DNA from: Polaromonas sp.
Lineage (GTDB): Bacteria > Pseudomonadota > Gammaproteobacteria > Burkholderiales > Burkholderiaceae_C
Assembly: GCF_030689685.1 (NCBI RefSeq)
Contig: NZ_JAUYEY010000057.1
Span: 1-51,709 of the forward strand
Direction of reading: 5' to 3'
DNA: 51,709 nucleotides
The translations under genes and the position numbers were made by a program. Shown here one piece after another: positions 19,825 through 27,798 of the stretch. Position 1 is the first letter of the stretch. Every line of letters begins with the position of its first letter. The notes beneath the pieces were generated by a model. The model was not told the DNA's origin. It saw nothing but the letters and a program-made list of their open reading frames with translations, and made no database searches.

Positions 19825-21513
19825 ATGAATACAAGCATGACGACCACTGAGTTGCAGGCCTTCCTCAAAGTGCAGTTCCCCAAAGAAAATGAGCGCTGTG
19901 AGTGGAAAGAGTGGCGCAGCCTGAAGTCAAATATTTCAGGCCGCAAGGGCGAAGATCTTGTTTCTTATATATCGGCACTTGCCAACATGGATGGCGGCTG
20001 CATCGTCATCGGTGTGCAGGACAAAACGCTGGCGGTGACGGGCATTCAGGACTTTGCGGACTATGCCGTAGAGGACGTTGTCCACCGGATTTTGGGTAAG
20101 ACGCCAGGCTTGCCGTCTTTGGGTTTGCACGTAGAAGCGCTGCAAGCCAGCGACACCGGCGCGATCGTCTGGCTGGTGCATGTACCGCGCCATGCGCCCA
20201 GACAACCCGTGCAAGCGCATGACAAGGCGTGGCAGCGCGATGGCGACAGTCTGGTGGAGCTGCGCCCGGACCGCCTGCGCGGTATTTTGACCGAGCTGAT
20301 TGCTGGACAAGACTGGAGCGCACAACTTGTGCCAAGTGCTACGGTGGCCGATCTCGACCCTGCTGCCGTTGCCAAGGCGCGGGAAAAGTTTGCGGCCAAA
20401 CACCAGCAAGAGCGCTGGGCCTCAGAAATCGTCACTTGGAGCACGGAAGAGTTTTTGAATCGCGCAAAGATCACTTTGCACGGACAGATCACGCGCACGG
20501 CTCTGTTGTTGCTTGGGCTTCCGCAAAGCGTTGGCCTGTTGCCCGGCGGCGGCGCGGAGATCACCTGGAAAGTGCCCGACGAGCGCATTGCCAAGCACTT
20601 TGGCCCGCCTTTTGTACTCACGACCACCGAAGTAGGGCAACACATTCGCAATCCGAACATCAAACTCTTTCCAGCTACCGAACTGCTGGCGATTGAACTG
20701 CCACGCTACGACATCAAGGTCATTCTTGAGGGCTTGCACAACTGCGTCGCGCATCAGGACTATGAACAAGCTGGCCGCATTGTGGTGCTGGAGACGGTTG
20801 GGCGGCTGCAACTAAGCAACCTTGGCAGCTTCGTCGATGGCAAACCCGAGGACTATTTCACAGGCGACCGCACTCCCAGCGTCTACCGCAACCCGTGGTT
20901 GGCGCAAGCCATGAACAACATCGGCATGATTGACAAAGGTGGCTACGGCATTCGCGATATGGTGACCAGCCAGCGCAAGCGCTTTTTGCCTTTGCCAGAT
21001 TACGAAGGCTCAACTCTGGGCCAGACATTTTTCAACATTTACGGGCAGGTAATAGACGAGAACTACAGCAAACTACTTATAGAGCGCGCTGACTTGCCAC
21101 TGGAACAGGTGATATGGCTGGATCGGGTACAAAAAAAGCATCGCATTGCGAATGTGCAGTCTGACGTGCTCCGAAAAGCAAAGCTGATTGAGGGCCGCAA
21201 ACCCAACTTCTTTGTGTCAGCCAAGATAGCTGAAGCGACCGATACGCGTGCGGAATACAGCCGCAATAAGGGGCTGAATGACAAGTACTACAAGACATTT
21301 GTGCTTCAGCATATTCAAGAATTTAAGTCAGTCCCGGTGTCTGAGATTAGGTCGCTCTTGCTTGACAAGCTGCCAAACTCGCTGACCGACCAGCAAAAAT
21401 TGGCTAAGGTGAAGAACTTGCTGAGTAGTTTGCGTATGTACGGCTTTAGCGGGCAAAAAATCGTGGCGACCAATCCTGGGAAAGGCGCGAAATGGTCAAT
21501 TCTGAAATCTTGA
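19825..21513 (+). CDS. AlbA_2 (Schlafen-like) domain ATP-binding protein, COG2865 type
   Basis: A 562-residue protein. The N-terminal AlbA_2 domain has CEWKEWRSLKSN, SALANMDGGCIVIGVQDK and a putative Schlafen-like nuclease/ATP-binding core. The middle has HNCVAHQDY and YRNPWLAQAMNNIGMIDKGG, typical of COG2865 proteins once called RecG-like regulators. The C-terminal part looks like winged-helix domains (about 440-560). It starts 2 bases after mod ends. In this operon it lies between mod and res, where it could regulate restriction or act as an added effector. Its biochemical role is unproven. Confidence 0.85.
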   Translation: MNTSMTTTELQAFLKVQFPKENERCEWKEWRSLKSNISGRKGEDLVSYISALANMDGGCIVIGVQDKTLAVTGIQDFADYAVEDVVHRILGKTPGLPSLGLHVEALQASDTGAIVWLVHVPRHAPRQPVQAHDKAWQRDGDSLVELRPDRLRGILTELIAGQDWSAQLVPSATVADLDPAAVAKAREKFAAKHQQERWASEIVTWSTEEFLNRAKITLHGQITRTALLLLGLPQSVGLLPGGGAEITWKVPDERIAKHFGPPFVLTTTEVGQHIRNPNIKLFPATELLAIELPRYDIKVILEGLHNCVAHQDYEQAGRIVVLETVGRLQLSNLGSFVDGKPEDYFTGDRTPSVYRNPWLAQAMNNIGMIDKGGYGIRDMVTSQRKRFLPLPDYEGSTLGQTFFNIYGQVIDENYSKLLIERADLPLEQVIWLDRVQKKHRIANVQSDVLRKAKLIEGRKPNFFVSAKIAEATDTRAEYSRNKGLNDKYYKTFVLQHIQEFKSVPVSEIRSLLLDKLPNSLTDQQKLAKVKNLLSSLRMYGFSGQKIVATNPGKGAKWSILKS

Positions 21514-21514
21514 G

Positions 21515-21590
21515 TTTTCGGTTAGGGCAGGCTGATTTTTGGGTTTAACCGAAAAATTAACCGAAAAATTAACCGAAAAATTAATTTTTC
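21515..21590. repeat. Three 12-bp tandem repeats plus hairpin and palindrome between AlbA_2 and res genes
   Basis: The unit aaccgaaaaatt occurs three times head to tail (21547-21582). The first copy is also the inverse of ttttcggtta at 21515-21524, giving a 10-bp stem. The last copy runs into a perfect 16-bp palindrome gaaaaattaatttttc (21575-21590). The block lies in a 150-base AT-rich gap directly before the restriction gene. Reasonable roles are a terminator or attenuator, or an operator array controlling res expression separately from mod. Confidence 0.8.
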
Positions 21591-21663
21591 TCAATGAATA
21601 CAACAACTTAGCATCGGTTAAGTGACGTCCAATTTTTCTGCCAAATCCTATTCCGTAAAACAA

Positions 21664-24342
21664 ATGACCACCCTCACCCTCAAGTCCTACCAGCAAGCCG
21701 CTCTGGACGCCCTGCGGACTTTTGCCCGCTCGGCCCAGCTCAAAGGCCCAGCGCTGGCTTTTGGCGAGCAGGTGGGGCGGCCCTATAACCCGGACCCGTT
21801 TGGCGAGGTACCCTGCATTTGCATGCGCATACCCACTGGCGGCGGCAAGACGCTGATGGCGGCACATGCCGTCAATGTGCTGGCGCAAGAGTGGCGCGCG
21901 ACCGATGCACCCGTGGCGGTGTGGCTGGTGCCCAGTGACACGATTCGCAGCCAGACGCTCAAGGCATTGCAAACGGCGGGCCACCCGTACCGCGAGGCAC
22001 TTGAAGCCAGCTACGGCGCCGGCGTGCGGGTCTGCGTGCTGGAAGACCTGGCCAACATTGCGCCGCCTGACTGGGGCAAGCAGGCGGTGGTCGTGGTGGC
22101 GACGATCCAGAGCTTCCGCATTGACGATACCGACAAACGGAATGTGTACAGCTTTTCGGAAAGTTTTGAGCGGCATTTCAAGGGCGCAGACGAGCAGCGC
22201 TTGCGCGTACTGCACGACCTGCCGGATGCAATGGTGAGCGCCGAAGAGGCGGCGGCTGACAGCACGGGGGTGCTGCGCGGCTTTGTGGGCCAGCCGCGCT
22301 GGAGCCTGACCAACTGGCTGGCGCTGCACGAGCCGCTGGTCATCGTTGACGAAGCGCACAACACCAAAACAGACAAAAGCTTCACCGCCTTGAAGCGGCT
22401 GAACCCCAGCGCCATTCTGGAGCTGACCGCCACACCAATTCCGGCCAAAACCAATGTGCTGTACCACGTCAGCGCGCAGGAGCTGGCGGCGGAAAGCATG
22501 ATCAAGCTGCCGATAGCACTGGCCGAGCATCCGCAGGGCTGGCAGCAGGCGGTGTTTGCAGCCGTGCAAAGCCAGCGCGCGCTGGAAGGTGAGGCGCTGA
22601 AAGATGAAGCAGCCGGTAACGGCTATGTGCGCCCTATCGTGCTGTTTCAGGCGCAAAACGAGAACGACGAAGTGCCGCCGGAAGCGCTGCGCAAGCACCT
22701 GCAAGATGAACTGCATATCCCCGAAGAGCAGATCAAGGTCGCCACCGGGGACACGCGCGAGCTGGAAGGCCTGGATCTGGCCGCCCGCGACTGCCCGGTG
22801 CGCTTTGTGATTACGGTGCAGGCATTGCGCGAAGGCTGGGATTGCCCGTTTGCCTACGTGCTCTGCTCGCTGCAAAAGCTCTCCAGCGCCACGGCGGTCG
22901 AGCAATTGCTGGGCCGCGTGTTGCGTATGCCCTACGCAAGCCGGCGCGGGCGTGAGGCGCTGAACCGGGCCTACGCGCATGTGTGTGAGGCCAAGTTTTC
23001 AACAGCCGCCCATGAACTGGCCGACCGTCTGATCAACAACATGGGTTTTGAAGCGCTGGACGTGGCTTCGATGGTGGTGCAGCAGTCTGTATTGCCACTT
23101 TTTGATCAAAATCAGCCTTCGGCCCCCGCCGTACTTGCGCCAGTAGCTACCAATTTCGTAGCGGGCTCGGTTCCACCGGAGCTGCAGGCGGCGCCAGGTA
23201 TTGAGGTGGTGCAGATTGCCGGCGAGCAGACCCTGGTGGTGACTGGTCACATCGGCACGGAGGTTGAAGCCCTGCTGATGGCGCAGGTACGTGGCCCCAA
23301 AAAACAGGAACAGGTAAAGGGCAAGGTGGCGCAGCACAACGCACTGGTGGCCGCACAACGCGCGCCGGCATCACGCGGCGAGCGTTTTGCGCCTGTTCCC
23401 ACGCTGGGCTACCGCAGCACGCCGCAGGGCCAGCTCTGGCCGCTGGAACGCGAGGCGGTGCTTGAGGCGGTAGAGCTGGACCTGTTGACGCCGGAAGCCA
23501 TACAACTGCCGGGCTTTCAGGTGGTCGAACAATCCAACACCTTTGAGATCTATCTGAAGGATGCCCGCGTCAACCTGCGCGCGGCAGACGCCAGCCAGAT
23601 TGCTTTTGACTACGGCTCCAGCAGCATCACGGCCAATGACCTGGTGCGCTGGCTGGATCAGTCCCTGTTTCAGAAGCTGCCCGAGCTCACGCAGGGGCAG
23701 CGCACCAGTTACTTCGCAGCGGTCGTCGGCCACTTGATGCACGAGCGGGGCATCCCGCTGGTGACACTGGCGAAGCTGCGCTTCAAGCTGGCACAGGACA
23801 TTGAAGCGCGGGTGGGCGACCTGAAAGACAAGGCCGCCAAGACACAATTCCGGCAACTGGTGCTTGAGGAAACCTGGGATATCGAGCCCGACTGGACGCG
23901 GCCCCTGCTGTTTGAGGCGAATCGCTACCCGGTCCCCGCAGGCTCGCGCTACGCGGGGCGCTACCAGTTCAACAAACATTTTTATCCGGTGCAGGCAGAC
24001 TTGAAAGACGGCGGTGAAGAGTTTTTGTGCGCCCAGTTGCTGGACAACCATCCCAAAGTCAAATTTTGGGTCCGTAATCTGACCACCGCGCCCTGCGGCT
24101 TTGCGCTGGCAACATCGAGAGGCCGTTTTTTTCCGGACTTTGTGGCCGAGCTGGTGGACGGCCGCATAGCCGTGGTGGAGTACAAGGGCGCACACCTGCT
24201 CAATGACCCCTATGAGATTGAAAAGCGGCAGATCGGCGAGTTGTGGGCGCGCAAAAGCGGGGGCCGTTGCCTCTTCGGGCAAGTCGCCAAAGAACGCAAT
24301 GGCTTGGGAATGTCCGGCCAGCTGGATGCCTTGCTGGTATGA
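21664..24342 (+). CDS. Type III restriction enzyme Res-like helicase-nuclease
   Basis: An 892-residue SF2 translocase of the type III restriction family. It has Walker A PTGGGKT (57-63), DEAH (229-232), ELTATPIP (motif III), and LREGWDCP and LLGRVLRMP (motif VI region). The C-terminal PD-(D/E)XK nuclease core is P824-D825...E839-Y-K841. It would cut DNA lacking Mod methylation. The ATG at 21664 is chosen; an upstream in-frame GTG at 21622 would add 14 unlikely residues. Its stop codon overlaps the lipB start (ATGA), so the essential lipoate gene follows in the same transcript. Confidence 0.93.
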   Translation: MTTLTLKSYQQAALDALRTFARSAQLKGPALAFGEQVGRPYNPDPFGEVPCICMRIPTGGGKTLMAAHAVNVLAQEWRATDAPVAVWLVPSDTIRSQTLKALQTAGHPYREALEASYGAGVRVCVLEDLANIAPPDWGKQAVVVVATIQSFRIDDTDKRNVYSFSESFERHFKGADEQRLRVLHDLPDAMVSAEEAAADSTGVLRGFVGQPRWSLTNWLALHEPLVIVDEAHNTKTDKSFTALKRLNPSAILELTATPIPAKTNVLYHVSAQELAAESMIKLPIALAEHPQGWQQAVFAAVQSQRALEGEALKDEAAGNGYVRPIVLFQAQNENDEVPPEALRKHLQDELHIPEEQIKVATGDTRELEGLDLAARDCPVRFVITVQALREGWDCPFAYVLCSLQKLSSATAVEQLLGRVLRMPYASRRGREALNRAYAHVCEAKFSTAAHELADRLINNMGFEALDVASMVVQQSVLPLFDQNQPSAPAVLAPVATNFVAGSVPPELQAAPGIEVVQIAGEQTLVVTGHIGTEVEALLMAQVRGPKKQEQVKGKVAQHNALVAAQRAPASRGERFAPVPTLGYRSTPQGQLWPLEREAVLEAVELDLLTPEAIQLPGFQVVEQSNTFEIYLKDARVNLRAADASQIAFDYGSSSITANDLVRWLDQSLFQKLPELTQGQRTSYFAAVVGHLMHERGIPLVTLAKLRFKLAQDIEARVGDLKDKAAKTQFRQLVLEETWDIEPDWTRPLLFEANRYPVPAGSRYAGRYQFNKHFYPVQADLKDGGEEFLCAQLLDNHPKVKFWVRNLTTAPCGFALATSRGRFFPDFVAELVDGRIAVVEYKGAHLLNDPYEIEKRQIGELWARKSGGRCLFGQVAKERNGLGMSGQLDALLV

Positions 24343-25124
24343 GTATCGAAGTGCGCCCCCTGGGCCAGGTCGATTACCTCCCCACCTGGCAGGCCATGCA
24401 GGCCTTCACCGCCGCCCGCAACCGCGAAACTACAAGCCAAATCGGCACCCAGCCCTTATCCGACGGGCGTGACCAGCTATGGATTTGTGAGCATCCGCCG
24501 GTTTATACCCAGGGTCTGGCGGGCAAAAGCGAGCATGTTCTGAACCCCGGCGACGTGCCTGTGGTGCCCACCGATCGCGGTGGCCAGGTGACTTACCACG
24601 GGCCGGGGCAGGTGGTGGCTTACCCGCTGCTCGACCTCAAACGCGCCGGTTATTACGTCAAGGAGTATGTGTACCGGGTTGAAGAAGCCGTGATCCGTAC
24701 ACTGGCGCACTTCGGCGTGACCGGGCACCGCGTGGCGGGCGCGCCGGGGATTTATGTGCGGCTGGACGACCCTTTTTCACATGCCCGCCTGCCGCCCTCA
24801 CCCCAACCCTCTCCCAGAGGGAGAGGGAGTGAAGAGTTACCCCCTCTCCCTCTGGGAGAGGGCGGGGGTGAGGGCTCCCCGACCTCCGCCCCCTTTGAGG
24901 GCCTGGGCAAGATCGCCGCCTTGGGCATCAAGGTCAGCCGCCAGTACAGCTACCACGGCGTGGCGCTCAACGTGGCGATGGACCTGGAACCCTTCTCGCG
25001 CATCAACCCCTGTGGTTATGCCGGACTCAGCACCACAGACCTTTCTACAATCGGGGTATCGGCAAGCTGGCAGGAGGCGGCAGATGTTCTGAGCCAAAAG
25101 CTTGTGACCTATCTGGCACCCTGA
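24339..25124 (+). CDS. lipB: Octanoyl-[acyl-carrier protein]:protein N-octanoyltransferase LipB, with repeat inserts
   Basis: LipB moves octanoyl groups from ACP to lipoyl domains, the first step of lipoate synthesis. This 261-residue version has [18 protein letters not shown], the catalytic Lys (K191, [11 protein letters not shown]) and Cys (C224, INPCGYAG). It is longer than usual because of two segments: residues about 30-48, matching a dispersed repeat, and residues about 151-180 ([11 protein letters not shown] and PLGEGGGEG), encoded by a palindromic repeat pair. Both stay in frame and lie away from catalytic residues. The start overlaps the res stop and no separate ribosome-binding site is clear. 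Confidence 0.95.
   Translation: MSIEVRPLGQVDYLPTWQAMQAFTAARNRETTSQIGTQPLSDGRDQLWICEHPPVYTQGLAGKSEHVLNPGDVPVVPTDRGGQVTYHGPGQVVAYPLLDLKRAGYYVKEYVYRVEEAVIRTLAHFGVTGHRVAGAPGIYVRLDDPFSHARLPPSPQPSPRGRGSEELPPLPLGEGGGEGSPTSAPFEGLGKIAALGIKVSRQYSYHGVALNVAMDLEPFSRINPCGYAGLSTTDLSTIGVSASWQEAADVLSQKLVTYLAP
24433..24486. repeat. Decayed dispersed repeat (inverse orientation) inside lipB
   Basis: The segment from caagccaaatcgg through agcccttatccgacgggcg to agctatggattt matches the reverse complement of the dispersed repeat seen at 6332-6387 and 50084-50250, with scattered changes. It encodes the extra [16 protein letters not shown] stretch before the conserved EHPPVYTQG motif. Confidence 0.6.
24795..24874. 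repeat. Palindromic repeat pair inside lipB
   Basis: One arm (ccctcaccccaaccctctcc, continuing cagagggagaggg) is followed after a short spacer by its inverse copy (ccctctccctctgggagagg, continuing gcgggggtgaggg). Each half is itself palindromic. The 80-base unit is fully translated in the lipB frame as Pro/Gly/Glu-rich sequence. The same family occurs at 18257-18294 and 35838-35952. Confidence 0.85.
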
Positions 25125-25149
25125 GCCGCCCCCCAAAGGCAAAACATAC

Positions 25150-26178
25150 ATGAGCACCCAAGAAGCCGTCAATCCTGTTGTTCGCGACATCCAGAGCCAG
25201 GCAGACTACAACCCGCTGGCCAAACAAAAGGCGGCGGCCAAGCTGTCGCGCATACCGGTCAAGGTGGTGCCCGGCGAGGTGCTGAAAAAGCCCGAATGGA
25301 TTCGCGTCAAGGCTGGCAGCCCAACGACCCGCTTTTACGAGATCAAGCAGATCCTGCGTGAGAACAAGCTCAACACCGTGTGTGAAGAAGCGTCCTGCCC
25401 GAACATCGGCGAGTGTTTTGGCAAGGGCACGGCCACCTTCATGATCATGGGCGACAAGTGCACACGCCGCTGCCCGTTTTGCGACGTCGGCCACGGCCGG
25501 CCCGACCCGCTGGATGCCGACGAGCCTTTGAACCTGGCCAAAACCATTGCCGCGCTCAAGCTCAAATACGTGGTAATCACCAGCGTGGACCGCGACGATC
25601 TGCGCGACGGCGGCAGCGGCCACTTCGTCGAATGCATCCAGAAGATTCGTGAGCTGTCACCGCAGACCACGATTGAAATCCTGGTGCCCGACTTCCGCGG
25701 CCGCGACGACCGCGCGCTGGAGATTCTCAAAGCCGCGCCGCCCGATGTGATGAACCACAACCTGGAAACCACGGCCCGCCTGTACAAAGAAGCACGTCCC
25801 GGCTCGGACTATGCCTTCAGCCTGAACCTGCTGAAAAAGTTCAAGGCCCTGCACCCCGGCGTGCCAACCAAAAGCGGCATCATGGTGGGCCTGGGCGAGA
25901 CCGACGAAGAAATTCTGCAGGTCATGCGCGACATGCGCGCGCACGACATCGACATGCTGACCATCGGCCAGTACCTGGCGCCATCGACCAGCCACCTGCC
26001 GGTGCGGCGTTATGTGCACCCCGACACCTTCAAGATGTTTGAGGCCGAGGCCTACAAGATGGGTTTCACCCACGCGGCCGTCGGCGCCATGGTGCGCAGC
26101 AGCTACCACGCCGACGAACAGGCGCATGCGGCCGGTGTGGCTGACAAGGCCGACGCCGCAGCGCTGAGCGCGCCCTGA
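25150..26178 (+). CDS. lipA: Lipoyl synthase LipA
   Basis: A radical SAM enzyme that inserts two sulfurs into octanoyl groups on lipoyl domains. The 342-residue protein has both cluster motifs: auxiliary cluster C78-x4-C83-x5-C89 and radical SAM cluster C104-x3-C108-x2-C111. A C-terminal [10 protein letters not shown] supplies the serine ligand. An extended N-terminus (1-45) is usual in betaproteobacteria. It follows lipB by 25 bases. Confidence 0.97.
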   Translation: MSTQEAVNPVVRDIQSQADYNPLAKQKAAAKLSRIPVKVVPGEVLKKPEWIRVKAGSPTTRFYEIKQILRENKLNTVCEEASCPNIGECFGKGTATFMIMGDKCTRRCPFCDVGHGRPDPLDADEPLNLAKTIAALKLKYVVITSVDRDDLRDGGSGHFVECIQKIRELSPQTTIEILVPDFRGRDDRALEILKAAPPDVMNHNLETTARLYKEARPGSDYAFSLNLLKKFKALHPGVPTKSGIMVGLGETDEEILQVMRDMRAHDIDMLTIGQYLAPSTSHLPVRRYVHPDTFKMFEAEAYKMGFTHAAVGAMVRSSYHADEQAHAAGVADKADAAALSAP

Positions 26179-26197
26179 GCCCCGACAGCGCGTTGCA

Positions 26198-26220
26198 GCC
26201 GGCGCTACGCCGGCGTTTAT
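26198..26220 (+). terminator. Possible terminator after lipA
   Basis: A GC-rich hairpin gccggcg-cta-cgccggc lies about 20 bases after the lipA stop and is followed by gtttatgctt. The T run is weak, so this may be a repeat-derived stem instead. Its presence argues for starting the next gene at the second ATG (26231). Confidence 0.4.
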
Positions 26221-26230
26221 GCTTGCCGCC

Positions 26231-27073
26231 ATGTCCGCCAATCTCTACGCTCTCGGCGCCATCACTTTGTGGGCCACCCTGGCCTCGCTCGGTGTCGCGC
26301 TCAGACACGTGCCGCCCTTCCTGCTGACCGGCATCGCGCTGCTGGTCGGCAGCCTGCTGGCCCTGCCCTTTGTGCTGAAAGACCGACGCTTGTGGGCGAT
26401 CCCCGCCTCGACGCTGATACTCGGTGTCTATGGCCTGTTCGGCTTTCACTTCCTGCTCTTTATCGCGCTGCGCCACGCACCGGCGGTGGAGGCCAACCTG
26501 GTCAACTACTTGTGGCCGCTGTTCATGGTGGTGCTGGCGCCGCTGTTCCTCAAGGGCATGCATCTGCGCGCGGTGCATGTGGTAGCGGCGCTGCTGGGAT
26601 TTGCCGGAGCGGCGATTGCCATCCTGGGCGCGCGTGAGGGCGCCGCCAGCGGTACGGGCTGGGCCTGGGGCTATCTGCCGGCGCTCGCGTCGGCCTTCAT
26701 CTGGGCCAGTTATTCGCTGCTGACACAACGCGTGGCGGCCTTCCCGACGGCAGCCATCGGCCTGTTCGGTCTGGTGTCTGGCGTGTTATCCCTGCTGTGC
26801 CACGGCTTGCTGGAGCCGGCAACTGCCCTGTCCGGCCGCGACTGGCTGCTGCTGGCGGTGATGGGCCTCGGCCCGTTGGGCGCGGCATTTTTTCTCTGGG
26901 ACAAAGCACTCAAACTCGGCGATGCGCGGCAGATCGGCATCCTGAGCTACCTGACCCCGCTGTGCTCGACCGCACTGCTGATGCTGGTCAGCGGGCGGGC
27001 GCTGAGCTGGAGCATTGGCCTGGCCGCCGCGATGATTATTGGGGCGGCGGTGCTGGGGACGCGTGGGAAATAG
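26231..27073 (+). CDS. DMT superfamily (EamA) exporter
   Basis: A 280-residue drug/metabolite transporter with ten predicted membrane helices in two EamA halves. It has LRHAPAVEANLVNYLWPLFM in the first half and AFIWASYSLLTQR plus LGPLGAAFFLWDKALK in the second. This pattern resembles aromatic amino acid exporters of the YddG group, but the substrate cannot be fixed from sequence. ATG at 26231 is preferred over 26219 because the latter overlaps a hairpin. Confidence 0.85.
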   Translation: MSANLYALGAITLWATLASLGVALRHVPPFLLTGIALLVGSLLALPFVLKDRRLWAIPASTLILGVYGLFGFHFLLFIALRHAPAVEANLVNYLWPLFMVVLAPLFLKGMHLRAVHVVAALLGFAGAAIAILGAREGAASGTGWAWGYLPALASAFIWASYSLLTQRVAAFPTAAIGLFGLVSGVLSLLCHGLLEPATALSGRDWLLLAVMGLGPLGAAFFLWDKALKLGDARQIGILSYLTPLCSTALLMLVSGRALSWSIGLAAAMIIGAAVLGTRGK

Positions 27074-27242
27074 TTTCGCCCGCCCTTCGGCGACACGCTG
27101 CCTCTGTGACTTGCCTGCGGCAGTAGTTTCAACTCCCCACTCCCACCCCTAACTCTCTCGCCCCGCTGGGCGATGGAGGGGGACTTCATGTGGCCGCGTG
27201 CGCTGCGCTCGCGTTCAAACATGACGGTCTGTTGGGATTCCC

Positions 27243-27271
27243 GTGCAGGAAGCGCTGCGCGCTTCCTGCAC
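27243..27271. repeat. Perfect 12-bp stem hairpin
   Basis: gtgcaggaagcg (27243-27254) and cgcttcctgcac (27260-27271) are exact reverse complements with loop ctgcg. No T tract follows on either strand, so it is better read as a repeat element than as a terminator. Confidence 0.7.
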
Positions 27272-27420
27272 TCCGGACTTTTGTCTTCGGTATTCGTTTT
27301 TCTCTCTTCACCCGTCGGGCTGGGCCGAGACCTGGCTTGCCGGCACACCACAACGTCTCATTCACAAAGATTTCAATGAAATCGGCCTCCAGCCCTTTAC
27401 CAACAAGCGCTATCAGCTAT

Positions 27421-27558
27421 TATTTTCATAGCAAACTGACGCCCAGCGCCAGGCCCTGCCTGGCGCAGTTCGAGCTGAGTGCCATGCGCCTGCGCCACCA
27501 GCCGGCACAGGTACATGCCCAGGCCAACGCCACCCGTGGCCCGCTTGCTCCACGATTG
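27421..27558 (-). pseudogene. Relic of a sensor histidine kinase (HATPase C-terminus)
   Basis: On the minus strand the frame reads ATGGVGLGMYLCRLVAQAHG and then GAGRQFAMKI, which is the G2-box and final strand of a histidine-kinase ATPase domain. Nothing of the H-box, N-box or sensor remains upstream. The homology stops where dispersed repeat words begin (about 27420), so repeats may have replaced the rest. A call on about 45 residues, but the motif is specific. Confidence 0.6.
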
Positions 27559-27798
27559 CGGCCCGATACAGCAGGGGACCCGGACCATCGGGTCGCCTTT
27601 TCGCAAAAGAAAGTTACTTGCCGCCGGGCACCCCCCGGCCAACAGGCGCAGGCGAACTGCCAGCAGCCAGAAAACCGCTATGAAATCAATAGCTATTCGC
27701 GCCCGCCACATATGGGCCACAAGCCAATTTGATCAAAAATTCACGGCGATTTCCGGGCCACACACCCGACCAACTGCTATTCGGTAGCAGCAAGAGAG

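Larger units (their letters stand above)
27074..27798. other. Repeat-rich gap without intact genes
   Basis: This 725-base region holds no intact gene. It contains a 12-bp perfect stem with a 5-base loop (27243-27271) and fragments of the gctat/atagc dispersed repeat (27408-27445, 27677-27700). Also present are a gcaaaagaaagttactt repeat word near 27603 and a histidine-kinase relic at 27421-27558. A weak hairpin ctgcta-ttcgg-tagcag (27774-27790) lies just after the ptsI stop and could help end that operon. Confidence 0.6.

Noticed and set aside
21547..21582. CRISPR array
   Set aside because: Only three contiguous 12-base units without spacers; this is a simple tandem repeat, and no cas genes are present.
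21496..22980. 494-codon minus-strand frame opposite the restriction gene
   Set aside because: No motif, shadow composition, and overlaps the conserved helicase motifs on the other strand.
27190..27732. 180-codon plus-strand frame in the gap before ptsI
   Set aside because: It runs through repeat words and the antisense of the kinase relic; no protein-like features.
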